From NCBI GenBank assembly GCA_028284285.1, contig JANQSA010000062.1:95288-159287 (forward strand): 64,000 nt of DNA, given 5' to 3'. Position 1 is the first letter of the stretch; the number at the start of each line of letters is the position of its first letter. Source of the stretch: Croceivirga sp. GTDB lineage: Bacteria > Bacteroidota > Bacteroidia > Flavobacteriales > Flavobacteriaceae. The position numbers and the translations under genes were made by a program. Below the pieces are notes generated by a model. That model was not told where the DNA came from, did not search any database, and was given only the letters and a program-made list of their open reading frames with translations. Shown here one piece after another: positions 48,881 through 60,884 of the stretch.

Positions 48881-48922
48881 AGGGCACCTGAAATGAAGAA
48901 TAACATTCCTTTCAGGTGTCCT
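48881..48922 (+). promoter_or_regulatory. Hairpin between pflB and pflA that contains the pflA start codon
   Basis: AGGGCACCTGAAA (48881-48893) pairs with TTTCAGGTGTCCT (48910-48922) over 13 positions, with one G-U pair and a 16-base loop. The pflA start GTG (48916-48918) is inside the right arm, so ribosome access would be restricted. No T-run follows, so it is not a standard terminator. Confidence 0.7.
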
Positions 48923-49692
48923 CTTATCCCAAAACTACCATAATCGAAGCTACAAATACTATATTACGGGTTCACTCTATTGAATCGCTAGGTACCCATG
49001 ACGGTCCGGGGATACGAACCGTTGTGTTTTTACAGGGATGTAAACTAAAATGTGTGTACTGTCATAATCCGGATACCATTGCTATGGATGGAGGGGAGGA
49101 ATATGAGATAGATGCCTTGGTAGATAGGGTCTTGAAGATGAAACCCTATTTCGGAAAAAGGGGAGGAGTAACCGTTTCCGGTGGAGAACCCTTATTGCAG
49201 TCCAAATCCATTTTACCTTTCTTTAAACGTCTGAAACAAGAAGGGATTCATACCAGTATTGATACCAACGGACGAATTCTGAATCATTTTACCAAAGAAT
49301 TACTGGATGATTATACGGATTTGGTCATGCTGGACATCAAGCATATGACGGAAGAAGGCTACCAGGCGTTGACAGGTATGCGCAACAAGGAGACCACCTT
49401 TAATTTGGCCAAATACCGGGAAGCCTCCGGAAAAAAAATGTGGCTTCGCTACGTTTTGATACCGGGACTGACAAATGTCCCGGAGTTATTACATGCCATG
49501 GGAACGTATTTTAAGGACTATAAAACCATTGAAAGAATGGAAATCCTGCCCTATCACCAACTAGGGGCCCATAAATGGGAAGCACTGGGATGGGAATACC
49601 CTTTAAAAGATGCACGGGAAAATACCCAAGAAGAACTGCAAGCCGCAGTAGCTATTTTGAAAAACTATTTTAAAGAAGTAACCTTAAACTAA
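48916..49692 (+). CDS. pflA: Pyruvate formate-lyase activating enzyme
   Basis: A 258-residue radical SAM enzyme that installs the glycyl radical on PflB. The [4Fe-4S] motif is C-x3-C-x2-C at 42, 46 and 49 (CKLKCVYCHNP), following the typical SIESLGTHDGPGIRTVVFLQG. GGVTVSGGEPLLQ (near 90) is the GGE motif binding SAM. Length is normal. The start is GTG at 48916: between the in-frame stop at 48901 and the Fe-S motif I see no other ATG, GTG or TTG in frame, so this codon, which lies in a hairpin stem, must be used or a rarer start. Confidence 0.95.
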   Translation: MSSYPKTTIIEATNTILRVHSIESLGTHDGPGIRTVVFLQGCKLKCVYCHNPDTIAMDGGEEYEIDALVDRVLKMKPYFGKRGGVTVSGGEPLLQSKSILPFFKRLKQEGIHTSIDTNGRILNHFTKELLDDYTDLVMLDIKHMTEEGYQALTGMRNKETTFNLAKYREASGKKMWLRYVLIPGLTNVPELLHAMGTYFKDYKTIERMEILPYHQLGAHKWEALGWEYPLKDARENTQEELQAAVAILKNYFKEVTLN

Positions 49693-49742
49693 AGGAATTC
49701 AGTAAAACCGTGTTGATGAGCAGCACGTAAACGGAAAACGAT

Positions 49743-51005
49743 ATGAGTACACAAAAGCTTAAAAACCGTTGGTGGATAGCTGCCTCGGCTGTTGGGATCC
49801 ATATTTCAATCGGGTCGGTCTATGCTTATTCTGTGATTACCAATCCCGTCAAGGATATTTTTGATGTTGATGGAAGTGTAATCAAATGGGCTTTTAAAAT
49901 TGCTATTTTGCTATTAGGGCTCTCTGCAGCCTTTTTAGGCAGATGGGTGGAACGAGCAGGTCCCAGGGTGAGTGGTACTGCTGCCGGATTGTTTTATGGT
50001 GTGGGTATTCTGGGATCGGGACTAGCCGTGCAATTGGAGTCCCTCACATTGTTTTACCTCTGCTATGGTGTTATTGGAGGAATCGGTCTGGGTCTGGGTT
50101 ACATTACCCCGGTAAGCACATTGGTCAAATGGTTCCCGGACAAAAGAGGGCTGGCCACCGGGATGGCTATCATGGGCTTTGGCTTTGCCGCTTTGTTGTT
50201 TGGCCCGGTTATGCAGGCGCTGTTTGATTGGGTAGGAGTGGCTACCGCATTTTACATTTTAGGGGGTATTTATATGTTTTTGATATTGGTGTCCGCCAAC
50301 TATATGGAAAAACCACCGGAAGGCTTTCTCCCGGAAGGATTCGTCCCCGGAGAAGGCAATAAAGTGAAAGCTGACCTGGCCAATATTGATGCTAATGCAG
50401 CCTTGAAAACCACCCGTTTTTACTATATCTGGATCATGATGTTCATCAACATTTCCTGCGGTATTGCGGTCATTGCTGCGGCCAGTCCCATGATGCAGGA
50501 AAAACTGAATTATTCTCCTATGGAAGCTGCCGGGATAGTGGGACTGATAGGTGTTTTTAATGGTTTTGGTAGAATTCTTTGGTCAGGCCTTTCGGATTTT
50601 CTGGGCAGGGCCAACACGTATATCATCTTTTTTGCTTTTCAGGTTTTGGCGTTCTATTTCTTACCAAAAATTGCAGTTGAGCTGTTGTTTCTTACCGTAT
50701 TGTTCCTTGTGATTACGATGTACGGAGGTGGATTTGCTACCCTACCGGCATTTTTGGGGGACTTGTTTGGTACCAAGCAACTGGGCGCTATCCATGGTAT
50801 GGTGTTAACCGCCTGGGCGTTGGCCGGTGTTGTGGGACCAACAATTTATGATGTTGTGAAAAAGACAACCGGTTCCCTGGATGCCACTTTAGGAGTGTTT
50901 GCCGGGTTGTTTGTCATTGCTTTGTTTGTATCCTTGTTAATGAAACGAGCCGTCACCAAGGCCTACAAAAAAATGGATCAGGAAGTAAAATTGGCAAAGA
51001 CATAG
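49743..51005 (+). CDS. OFA-family (oxalate/formate antiporter-like) MFS transporter
   Basis: A 420-residue membrane protein with twelve predicted helices. The start KNRWWIAASAVGIHISIGSVYAYSVITNPV, GVGILGSGLAVQLESLTLFYLCYGVIGGIGLGLGYITPVSTLVKWFPDKRGLATGMAIMGFGFAALLFGPV and the end ALAGVVGPTIYDV are characteristic of the oxalate/formate antiporter subgroup of MFS. It follows pflA after 50 bases and may export formate or exchange an acid, which fits a fermentation unit; the substrate is inferred from position. No terminator is clear after it. Confidence 0.9.
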   Translation: MSTQKLKNRWWIAASAVGIHISIGSVYAYSVITNPVKDIFDVDGSVIKWAFKIAILLLGLSAAFLGRWVERAGPRVSGTAAGLFYGVGILGSGLAVQLESLTLFYLCYGVIGGIGLGLGYITPVSTLVKWFPDKRGLATGMAIMGFGFAALLFGPVMQALFDWVGVATAFYILGGIYMFLILVSANYMEKPPEGFLPEGFVPGEGNKVKADLANIDANAALKTTRFYYIWIMMFINISCGIAVIAAASPMMQEKLNYSPMEAAGIVGLIGVFNGFGRILWSGLSDFLGRANTYIIFFAFQVLAFYFLPKIAVELLFLTVLFLVITMYGGGFATLPAFLGDLFGTKQLGAIHGMVLTAWALAGVVGPTIYDVVKKTTGSLDATLGVFAGLFVIALFVSLLMKRAVTKAYKKMDQEVKLAKT

Positions 51006-51051
51006 CCGGAGCTTTATATCTCCAACATATTGCTGGTTTCCGGGAGATGAG

Positions 51052-51504
51052 CTACAAATGATGTTTCATCCCTTCATGGGAGGCTTTAAAACCCAAGTTT
51101 TCATAAAATCGAAGAGCATCAGGTCGCTTTTTATCTGTTGTCAATTGTACCACATGGGCCCCTTTTTCCCGTGCGCTGTGGATAGCCCATTCGAAAAGAA
51201 ATTTGCCAAGACCCTTTCCACGGTGGTTTTTGTGAATTCTAACCTGTTCAATTTGCGCCCGGATACCGCCTTGATACGTAAGATAAGGGATAAAGGAAAG
51301 CTGTAAAGTACCGACGATACTGTTAGCTTCGTCCACCAGAACTATCAACTCCTGATTGGGATCGGCTTTGATCTTTTCAAAAGCGATGTAATATGCATTT
51401 GGTAGGGGTATTCGAAAATCTTCTCGTTGTTGCCCTAACTGGTCATCGGCCAGCATTGCTACAATATCAGCAACATCTTCTCTTTTCGCCCTACGAATTT
51501 TCAT
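51052..51504 (-). CDS. GNAT-family N-acetyltransferase
   Basis: A 150-residue cytoplasmic acetyltransferase: IRRAKREDVADIVAMLADD at the start, then SIVGTLQLSFIPYLTYQGGIRAQIEQVRIHKNHRGKGLGKFLFEWAIHSAREKGAHVVQLTTDKKRPDALRFYENLGFKASHEGMKHHL. The RGKGLG motif (near 98-103) is the acetyl-CoA pyrophosphate-binding signature and RFYENLGF the C-terminal one. Substrate unknown. Convergent to the transporter gene and 14 bases downstream of purL in the same direction, so possibly co-transcribed with purL. Confidence 0.9.
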   Translation of the reverse strand: MKIRRAKREDVADIVAMLADDQLGQQREDFRIPLPNAYYIAFEKIKADPNQELIVLVDEANSIVGTLQLSFIPYLTYQGGIRAQIEQVRIHKNHRGKGLGKFLFEWAIHSAREKGAHVVQLTTDKKRPDALRFYENLGFKASHEGMKHHL

Positions 51505-51518
51505 TTCCTAATGACCGT

Positions 51519-55178
<3,660 letters not shown>

Positions 55179-55202
55179 AGTAGCAAAATTGAAAAACGCG
55201 AA

Positions 55203-55231
55203 TTTACCAAATTGTTTAGGATTTTGGTAAA
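55203..55231. promoter_or_regulatory. Inverted repeat upstream of purL
   Basis: TTTACCAAA (55203-55211) and TTTGGTAAA (55223-55231), perfect 9-bp arms with 11 bases between, ending 25 bases before the purL start at 55178. Spacing of 20 bases centre to centre equals about two helix turns, typical for a dimeric regulator. The binding protein is unknown. Confidence 0.5.
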
Positions 55232-55288
55232 GGGTGTAGTGGAGTTTTTAACCAATATATGTTGATACTACTTTTTAGAATTCAACAA

Positions 55289-56626
55289 CTACAAAGTGCC
55301 ATGATAAGCTGCAATAACAGGATGAATTCTAAATTTGTTGTCATATTTACTAATTAACTGCCATTTTTCTAGGCGTTTAATTAATGAATTAACAGCTAAG
55401 GTTTTGAGCGAGATACTCTCTTTTCGTAGTTTCTTAATTTTATCGACTAAATCCTGTTTTTCAACATCTTCCTCTATGTTCGACAATAAATCGAGTAATT
55501 CTTCAAATCCATCATTTTCCAATTGCCATTCTGGAGTTAACCAACCAATTACACTTCCAGCGTAATCGTTGAGGCCAATTTTCCAGATTATTTCGGATGA
55601 CTCTTGAGGATTCTCTATTTTAGCTTGAATACAAAAACGTACAAGTTTAACAATATCTCTAGGTCTTTTAAAAGAATACTTTATTGTTTCGGCAATTTCG
55701 ATCCCAAAATTGGACTTTAAGATGTCATCAAATTTTGTCTCTCCGAGTACAACCTCAATTCTTTTTTCGATTAATTCTTGCAATTCTTGCTCGTTCCATG
55801 CCATCTTAATAAATGCATCTTGATTAGGAAGATGACCTCCTTTGTTCTGATAAATTCTAAGCAGATTCGATGGTAATCCCATCAGGAAAAAAAGTTGACC
55901 ATTTGATATCTTGTATCTTGAAAATAAGTGTTTAATTAAACTACCTGTTAATAGTGCTGCTTCATTAGCAAGTGGCTTAGTTGGTTCCATAGAATCTATA
56001 ACTACAAGAATTTTTCTGGATTCAATATAATTTTCAATTAATGGCCTTATTTTCAAGCATAATTCCCGATACCTCCTCATATTTATATCCTTTTCTTTAG
56101 GGTTTTCCAGTTCGATACCAAATACGTTTGACAATTCAAACTTCCTAATTCTTTTAAGACCTGAAGTTATCGAGTCAAAAACCCTTGAAATTATATCACC
56201 ATATGGATTTAGGTCTAGCGCTTTCAATTCCTGAATTAATTTGTTTTCATCTAATTTACTTACACCAAATAAAGATGTTTCAATTAAGTTTAGGATTAGA
56301 TGAAGGTTGAGCAGAGTCTCGCTGAAAGTTGAATATTCATTGGTTTTGCTAACTTCATTTAATTCTTCATTAAAAACATCGGAATTAAGATATATGTTTA
56401 TTAAAAAAAGATTTTGAAGTGCTTTCTCATTTTCGTCAACCATTTTTTTTATTGTGGCTGATTTGCCAGAACCATATCTCCCAAGAAAAACATAAGGTTT
56501 CTCAATTTCCAAGAGTTTAAGTTTTCTGATTGGTATAAAATAATTAATTAGGTCCTTGTCATCGGAAGCATCCTCATGCTTAAAAGCATTCATTAGTTTT
56601 TTCAACTGCTCCTCTTTTAAAACCAT
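55289..56626 (-). CDS. Sll1717-type P-loop ATPase
   Basis: A 445-residue AAA/STAND-like ATPase. Walker A is GRYGSGKS at 49-56 and Walker B KILVVIDSMEP at 205-215 with Asp211 and Glu214. A sensor-like region and a C-terminal helical/winged part (about 370-440; ISLKTLAVNSLIKRLEKWQLISKYDNKFRIHPVIAAYHG) follow. I recognise the P-loop ATPase, Sll1717 family type, which is of unknown function and is often near restriction or stress genes (from memory, not checked). Eleven bases after the stop of a 221-residue unknown gene, so the two make one operon. Base composition is visibly AT-richer than neighbours, suggesting transfer. Confidence 0.75.
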   Translation of the reverse strand: MVLKEEQLKKLMNAFKHEDASDDKDLINYFIPIRKLKLLEIEKPYVFLGRYGSGKSATIKKMVDENEKALQNLFLINIYLNSDVFNEELNEVSKTNEYSTFSETLLNLHLILNLIETSLFGVSKLDENKLIQELKALDLNPYGDIISRVFDSITSGLKRIRKFELSNVFGIELENPKEKDINMRRYRELCLKIRPLIENYIESRKILVVIDSMEPTKPLANEAALLTGSLIKHLFSRYKISNGQLFFLMGLPSNLLRIYQNKGGHLPNQDAFIKMAWNEQELQELIEKRIEVVLGETKFDDILKSNFGIEIAETIKYSFKRPRDIVKLVRFCIQAKIENPQESSEIIWKIGLNDYAGSVIGWLTPEWQLENDGFEELLDLLSNIEEDVEKQDLVDKIKKLRKESISLKTLAVNSLIKRLEKWQLISKYDNKFRIHPVIAAYHGTL

Positions 56627-56637
56627 GTTTTTGCAAT

Positions 56638-57303
56638 CTATGAATCTGTTAAACCTTTAATCCTCTCATCCTTTGAATTTAGATAAAAGGGTACTCTTAA
56701 CTGCTTAAGCGTGTTACATGATTTACTTAACATTGATAATAACTGGGAAAACCTTTGTTTATTTAATCTATCATCAGTAAAGATTAGATCATCATTAGCT
56801 TTTAAGAGTGTCCATATTCTATGGGTAGTTGGGATCGTGTTTTGTGGAAAACCACCCATTTTTTCAAGGAATCCTTCCAAATCGAAAGCTTTGTCCTGAT
56901 CAATATTATCATACCAATCGCTTGTTTTACTATACAAAATATCACTCAGAACACCTTCGAAATTTCTTTTATTAAATGAATTACCTTGCCTACTGTCTTT
57001 CCCAAATTCTGTTAGTTTGCATTTTGAGCCTTCAACGGTAATAAGTTTCCACCAAATAGTTTCAGTAATAGAAATGTTAATTGCACCATCTTCAACGCAT
57101 TTTAACTCACCTTCATTATTTGTGTACCAAAAACCAATACACTCATTTTTTTTTATTTCTTGTTTTAATTTTTGTCTCTCAATTCCTGATTCTCCGATTA
57201 AGTTGAGTAGAGTTATTACTTTCTCTCCGTAAGATAGTGCCATATTATTTTGTGCTAAGAACTTGATCAATCTTTTTAGGGGGAGGGTTGATACATAGCT
57301 CAC
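56638..57303 (-). CDS. Unknown protein, operon partner of the P-loop ATPase
   Basis: A protein of 221 residues if started at GTG 57303, or 201 from the ATG at 57243 (MALSYGEKVITLLNLIGESG). A TA-CT-TTTA box lies at 57307-57314 on the minus strand, so transcription would start inside the longer frame, favouring the ATG. The first 45 residues resemble a winged-helix (LLNLIGESGIERQKLKQEIKKNE). Later parts have GFWYTNNEGELKCVEDG and FSQLLSMLSKSCNTLKQLRVPFYL, a final helix. No family recognised; an adaptor or sensor for the ATPase is a guess. Confidence 0.65.
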   Translation of the reverse strand: MSYVSTLPLKRLIKFLAQNNMALSYGEKVITLLNLIGESGIERQKLKQEIKKNECIGFWYTNNEGELKCVEDGAINISITETIWWKLITVEGSKCKLTEFGKDSRQGNSFNKRNFEGVLSDILYSKTSDWYDNIDQDKAFDLEGFLEKMGGFPQNTIPTTHRIWTLLKANDDLIFTDDRLNKQRFSQLLSMLSKSCNTLKQLRVPFYLNSKDERIKGLTDS

Positions 57304-57392
57304 TTTTAAAAGTAGGAAATAATTTTAACATTTGTAAGTCAGCTAGAATTTTAGTGCATTATTAAGTTAAAAGTTTTCAATAAGATTTATCA

Positions 57393-57941
57393 TCAATGTA
57401 AATGTATTAACTCAATAGTATCCAATACCAACTGAAACTCTTGCGGTTGTTTATTCCCGATAAGAAAACCCAATTCTTCCAGGGTGGTATGGTTAAAATT
57501 AGGTAGGTCCAGGCGTCTTCCTCTAAAGACAGGGTAAAGGTCACTTAGTTGAAATTCCAGGGTTTGCCAATCCCCTGTAGTGTCAAACCTGGTGAAATAA
57601 CTGTAATTGCGTTTGGCTTCATCCCTGACCCGAAACTGAAACCGATTGCCATCGCCTTTTAACCGTATCCTGATCTTACTTTTAGGGCTTACTTTTTGGG
57701 GGGCCATGGTAAAGCGTACGGAGGAGAAACCGCCATTGTTTTCCAGGGAGACTGTTCCTGAAAATTGCCCGTAACCGTCTGCATTAATAGAAAATTTACC
57801 CGAGGAGCGGCCTCCCATGACTACATCATCTATTACATACCAGTTTTGGGTGGAGGGATTGGTTTTAAAGTCGACAAGGGTTTGGGCATTCATAGTGGTA
57901 ATTAGTAGTAAGGGGATTAATAACAAATTTAAGTTTTGCAT
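57393..57941 (-). CDS. Exported CIA30-like protein
   Basis: A 182-residue protein with a signal peptide (MQNLNLLLIPLLLITTMNAQ). The body has the CIA30 pattern: FKTNPSTQNWYVIDDVVMGGRSSGKF, GQFSGTVSLENNGGFSSVRF, IRIRLKGDGNRFQFRVRD, DWQTLEFQLSDLYPVFRGRRL, and LGFLIGNKQPQEFQLVLDTIEL. In mitochondria CIA30 helps complex I assembly; bacterial exported forms are galactose-binding-like beta sandwiches of unclear function. It is separated from the ATPase pair by 89 bases and probably has its own promoter. Confidence 0.85.
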   Translation of the reverse strand: MQNLNLLLIPLLLITTMNAQTLVDFKTNPSTQNWYVIDDVVMGGRSSGKFSINADGYGQFSGTVSLENNGGFSSVRFTMAPQKVSPKSKIRIRLKGDGNRFQFRVRDEAKRNYSYFTRFDTTGDWQTLEFQLSDLYPVFRGRRLDLPNFNHTTLEELGFLIGNKQPQEFQLVLDTIELIHLH

Positions 57942-57994
57942 TATAGATATACGTAATTAACTTTTTGTTCATTTCACTTCGGTTTCAGAATTTT

Positions 57995-58112
57995 AGATTT
58001 CTCACACGCTCCTGATGGCTATCAGGGCTCTCCCTACCTGACGGTAGGCTGGTTCGAAATGACAAAGGGTTACAAATTGTCATTTCGACAGAGCGTAGCA
58101 ACGAGAAATTTA
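57995..58112. repeat. REP-like palindromic repeat pair
   Basis: Two copies of a short repeat face each other: AGATTTCTC...TTCGAAATGACAA (57995-58065) and TTGTCATTTCGA...GAGAAATTT (58077-58111), together forming an inverted unit. Inside the first copy are hairpins CCTGAT/ATCAGG (58011-58026) and CCTAC/GTAGG (58033-58048). The sequence type is well known from Bacteroidota intergenic regions. Confidence 0.65.
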
Positions 58113-58237
58113 AAACAGCGCTACACAGTGTTTTAGTGATAGCTAAAATCCTGTGGTTTCCTTTGAAAACCTGAGTTTCAGGGTTTGTCTTCGTTATTCT
58201 GACGAAAAAAGACTTTTAGAAAAGCAAAACGTTCTGC

Positions 58238-58933
58238 TCATTGCTTTACAAACACCATACAGTGCTGCCAGGGCAGGTTGTCTATATTCTGCTCCAATTG
58301 GAATCCGGTGGCCTTCATTTCCTTTACGGCCTGGGCCTCCGTCATTTTGTGCAGCCGTTTAATGGGCACCTTGGGATCTTCCCCGCGATATTCAATCAAA
58401 TATAGTTTTCCTTCCGGTCGTAGGGCCGCTTTAATGGAGGCCATCATCTCCACAGGAAAATTCATTTCGTGATAGACATCTACAATCAACACCTTATCCA
58501 CTGAATTAGCGGGAAGATTAACGGTAGTTTCACCGCCCTTTACAATTTCCACGTTGGCTACCTTCCTCTCTTCTTTTTTGATTTTCAATGCGGCCAACAT
58601 CTCATCCTGGATGTCCACAGCATAGATAGTGCCTTTCGGGGCCAATTGGGCCATTTTAAAGACATGATAGCCGGAACCTGCACCAATGTCTGCAATATCA
58701 TTGGTTTCGGAGATTTCCATGTTTTCAAGGAGTCGCGTAGTGCGCTCTTCCGTTTCACGTTCCGGGCGCTCCAACCAAAACATCCCCTGAAAACCCATAA
58801 CATGGGCAATTTCCCTACCCATATACCATTTCCCAATTCCGTTGGGGTCATCGCTTTTATAGGTGTACGAGTCCTTTTGAGCAGTTGCTGGCGTTGCCAA
58901 AAGCAAAAAGGAAAGAAGGCCAAGGAAGCGCAT
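58238..58933 (-). CDS. Class I SAM-dependent methyltransferase with signal peptide
   Basis: A 231-residue protein. It opens with a signal peptide (MRFLGLLSFLLLATPATAQ), then a Rossmann methyltransferase domain: motif I DIGAGSGYHVFKMAQLAP at about 85-102, YAVDIQDEML at about 107-116, DKVLIVDVYHEM near 150 and a KAALRPEGKLYLIEYRG strand near 175. The combination of export signal and cytosolic cofactor is unusual because SAM is not known in the periplasm; the family occurs widely in Bacteroidota. ATG 58933 is the only start that keeps the signal. Function unknown. Confidence 0.85.
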   Translation of the reverse strand: MRFLGLLSFLLLATPATAQKDSYTYKSDDPNGIGKWYMGREIAHVMGFQGMFWLERPERETEERTTRLLENMEISETNDIADIGAGSGYHVFKMAQLAPKGTIYAVDIQDEMLAALKIKKEERKVANVEIVKGGETTVNLPANSVDKVLIVDVYHEMNFPVEMMASIKAALRPEGKLYLIEYRGEDPKVPIKRLHKMTEAQAVKEMKATGFQLEQNIDNLPWQHCMVFVKQ

Positions 58934-59038
58934 AATTTTTGTGATTATCCTAACTGATTTTTCCCTGGATAGGTTGTGGGGTAAAAGTAGGGGATAGTGT
59001 AGAATACCTTCCTTAAGAAATACTTGAAGTTAACCCGA

Positions 59039-60688
59039 TTACTCCAGTTTACTTTTCAAATAGATAAAGGCCCCGTCTATCTTTGGAAAAACATCCTGAG
59101 CAGGTACTAAATCCGGAATCATGTTAATGGATTGCAGTTGGTTCAAAGGTTGTTCCTGCAGACCGGCAAAGATTACCTCAATATCCTGGGTACGTAAGAC
59201 CAAAATGGCATCCTCCAGCGCATAGAGGCCGGATTGATCAATGTAGGGAACACGATCCATTCGGATAATTAAAGCCTCAACATCCTTGCCCAGGTTCTTA
59301 ATTTCATCCTTAAAATAGGACGTGAATCCAAAGAAAAAAGGCCCGTATAAATGTTTGATGATCACTTTGTCCTTATACTTCTCGTAGAACTCGGTTTCAT
59401 CCTGCCAGGGTTTGGCCCCATCAAAATCAGATACCGGTCCCACATCCATCCCCTTTCTGGCCAGGTCGCTTGATTTTTTCATAAATAACAGAGAAGCCAG
59501 GGCTACTCCAATGACCACCGCATGGATAAGGCTTCCAAAAGTAGTGATGAGTAAGACAATGAGTAAAACGACAGCATCGGCACGGGGTACGGCTCTAAGA
59601 TGTTTGAATCCTTTAAAATCAATGATCTTAAAACCAATAGGAATTAACAAACCGGCTAAAACCGCTAAGGGAATATGGGCGGCTAAGGTGCCCAGGCCCA
59701 GAAGTACTGTCAATAGGAATACACCATGCAACGCACCGGATAAGCGGGTTCGGCCACCGGCATTGATATTGACTACGGTACCTTTTGTGGCACCTGCACC
59801 CGGAATTCCTCCAATGATCGCGGCTAATATATTTCCAATACCTTGCCCGATCAATTCCCGATTGCTGTTATGCTTGGTTTTGGTCATATTATCTGCAATA
59901 ACCGAGGTTAACAACGAATCAATACTCCCTAAAACCGCTAATATTACGGCATATTCCGCGATAATGACATAAGCCTCAGGAGCAACGGGAAAAAAAGTAT
60001 CTGTTTGCAATGAAGGTAATCCGGAGGGGATCTCCCCAATGACAGGGACGTCCCATTGTAAAAAATAACCCACCAGGGAGGCCACAACAAGGGCCACCAA
60101 AGCACTGGGTATAGCCTTGGTGATTTTAGGAAATACGTAATAAATAATTACCGTTAAAATTCCCAACGCCAGCGCATACCCGTTACCTTCGGTAAACATT
60201 CTGGGTAGCTCCTGTATCACGGAAATGGTAGACTTGGGAGAAGATAAGCCTACGAGTGGGAATAGTTGTAAAATAATAATGATGAGGCCTACGCCGCTCA
60301 TAAATCCTGATATCACTGGATAGGGAAAATATCGTACATACCCTGCGATGTTTAATAAGCCAAAGATAATTTGGATCAATCCACCCAATAGGAAGGTGAG
60401 TAAGATGACACCCATGGCGTTTTCTAAACTGCCGTTGAGTTCCAGGGCAGTAGCAACCAAAGCAGCAGCTACCACAGTCATTGGCCCTGTTGGGCCACTG
60501 GCCTGGGTATCCGTACCCCCAAATAAAGCCGCAAAAATCCCTACTGCTATAGCACCGTAAAGGCCCGCAGCGGCACCCATGCCGGATTGTACGCCAAACG
60601 CTAAGGCCAAAGGAAGTGCAACCACACCAGCTACCAAACCGCCGGTCAAATCCCCTTTAAAATTTTTAAAATCGTAGAACTTTTTCAT
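59039..60688 (-). CDS. SulP-family anion transporter with STAS domain
   Basis: About 549 residues from the ATG at 60688 (MKKFYDFKNFKGDLTGGLVAGVVALPLALAFGVQSG); an upstream frame to 60754 reads unlike a protein start. The membrane part has about 14 helices with the SulP signature GLVAGVVALPLALAFG and the PTGPMTV loop. A cytoplasmic STAS domain occupies the last 110 residues (VIIKHLYGPFFFGFTSYFKDEI; ALIIRMDRVPYIDQSGLYALEDAI). Members move sulfate, bicarbonate or other anions in exchange with H+ or Na+. It is a single-gene unit; substrate is not determinable. Confidence 0.93.
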   Translation of the reverse strand: MKKFYDFKNFKGDLTGGLVAGVVALPLALAFGVQSGMGAAAGLYGAIAVGIFAALFGGTDTQASGPTGPMTVVAAALVATALELNGSLENAMGVILLTFLLGGLIQIIFGLLNIAGYVRYFPYPVISGFMSGVGLIIIILQLFPLVGLSSPKSTISVIQELPRMFTEGNGYALALGILTVIIYYVFPKITKAIPSALVALVVASLVGYFLQWDVPVIGEIPSGLPSLQTDTFFPVAPEAYVIIAEYAVILAVLGSIDSLLTSVIADNMTKTKHNSNRELIGQGIGNILAAIIGGIPGAGATKGTVVNINAGGRTRLSGALHGVFLLTVLLGLGTLAAHIPLAVLAGLLIPIGFKIIDFKGFKHLRAVPRADAVVLLIVLLITTFGSLIHAVVIGVALASLLFMKKSSDLARKGMDVGPVSDFDGAKPWQDETEFYEKYKDKVIIKHLYGPFFFGFTSYFKDEIKNLGKDVEALIIRMDRVPYIDQSGLYALEDAILVLRTQDIEVIFAGLQEQPLNQLQSINMIPDLVPAQDVFPKIDGAFIYLKSKLE

Positions 60689-60884
60689 AATGGTGTTCGG
60701 GTTGTCATACGTCTTGTATGATTGTACGGGAAAGATAAGGAAAGTATGCCTCAAAACTGCCTGTCAAATCATATTGTAATCCCTATTGTTTTTTGAAAAT
60801 TACAGTAGTGCAAATAAACCCAGGCTTTTGAGCTCAAAACAGCTACCCACAGGTACTGAGTATGTAGCTAAAGAACATTTTTCT

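Noticed and set aside
48881..48922. Rho-independent terminator after pflB
   Set aside because: Stem is strong but no T-run follows on the plus strand and pflA starts inside it, so a translational role is more likely.
51005..51060. Bidirectional terminator between the OFA transporter and the GNAT gene
   Set aside because: An ATCTCC/GGGAGAT stem with AGCT ends exists but is bulged, has a long loop and no T-run.
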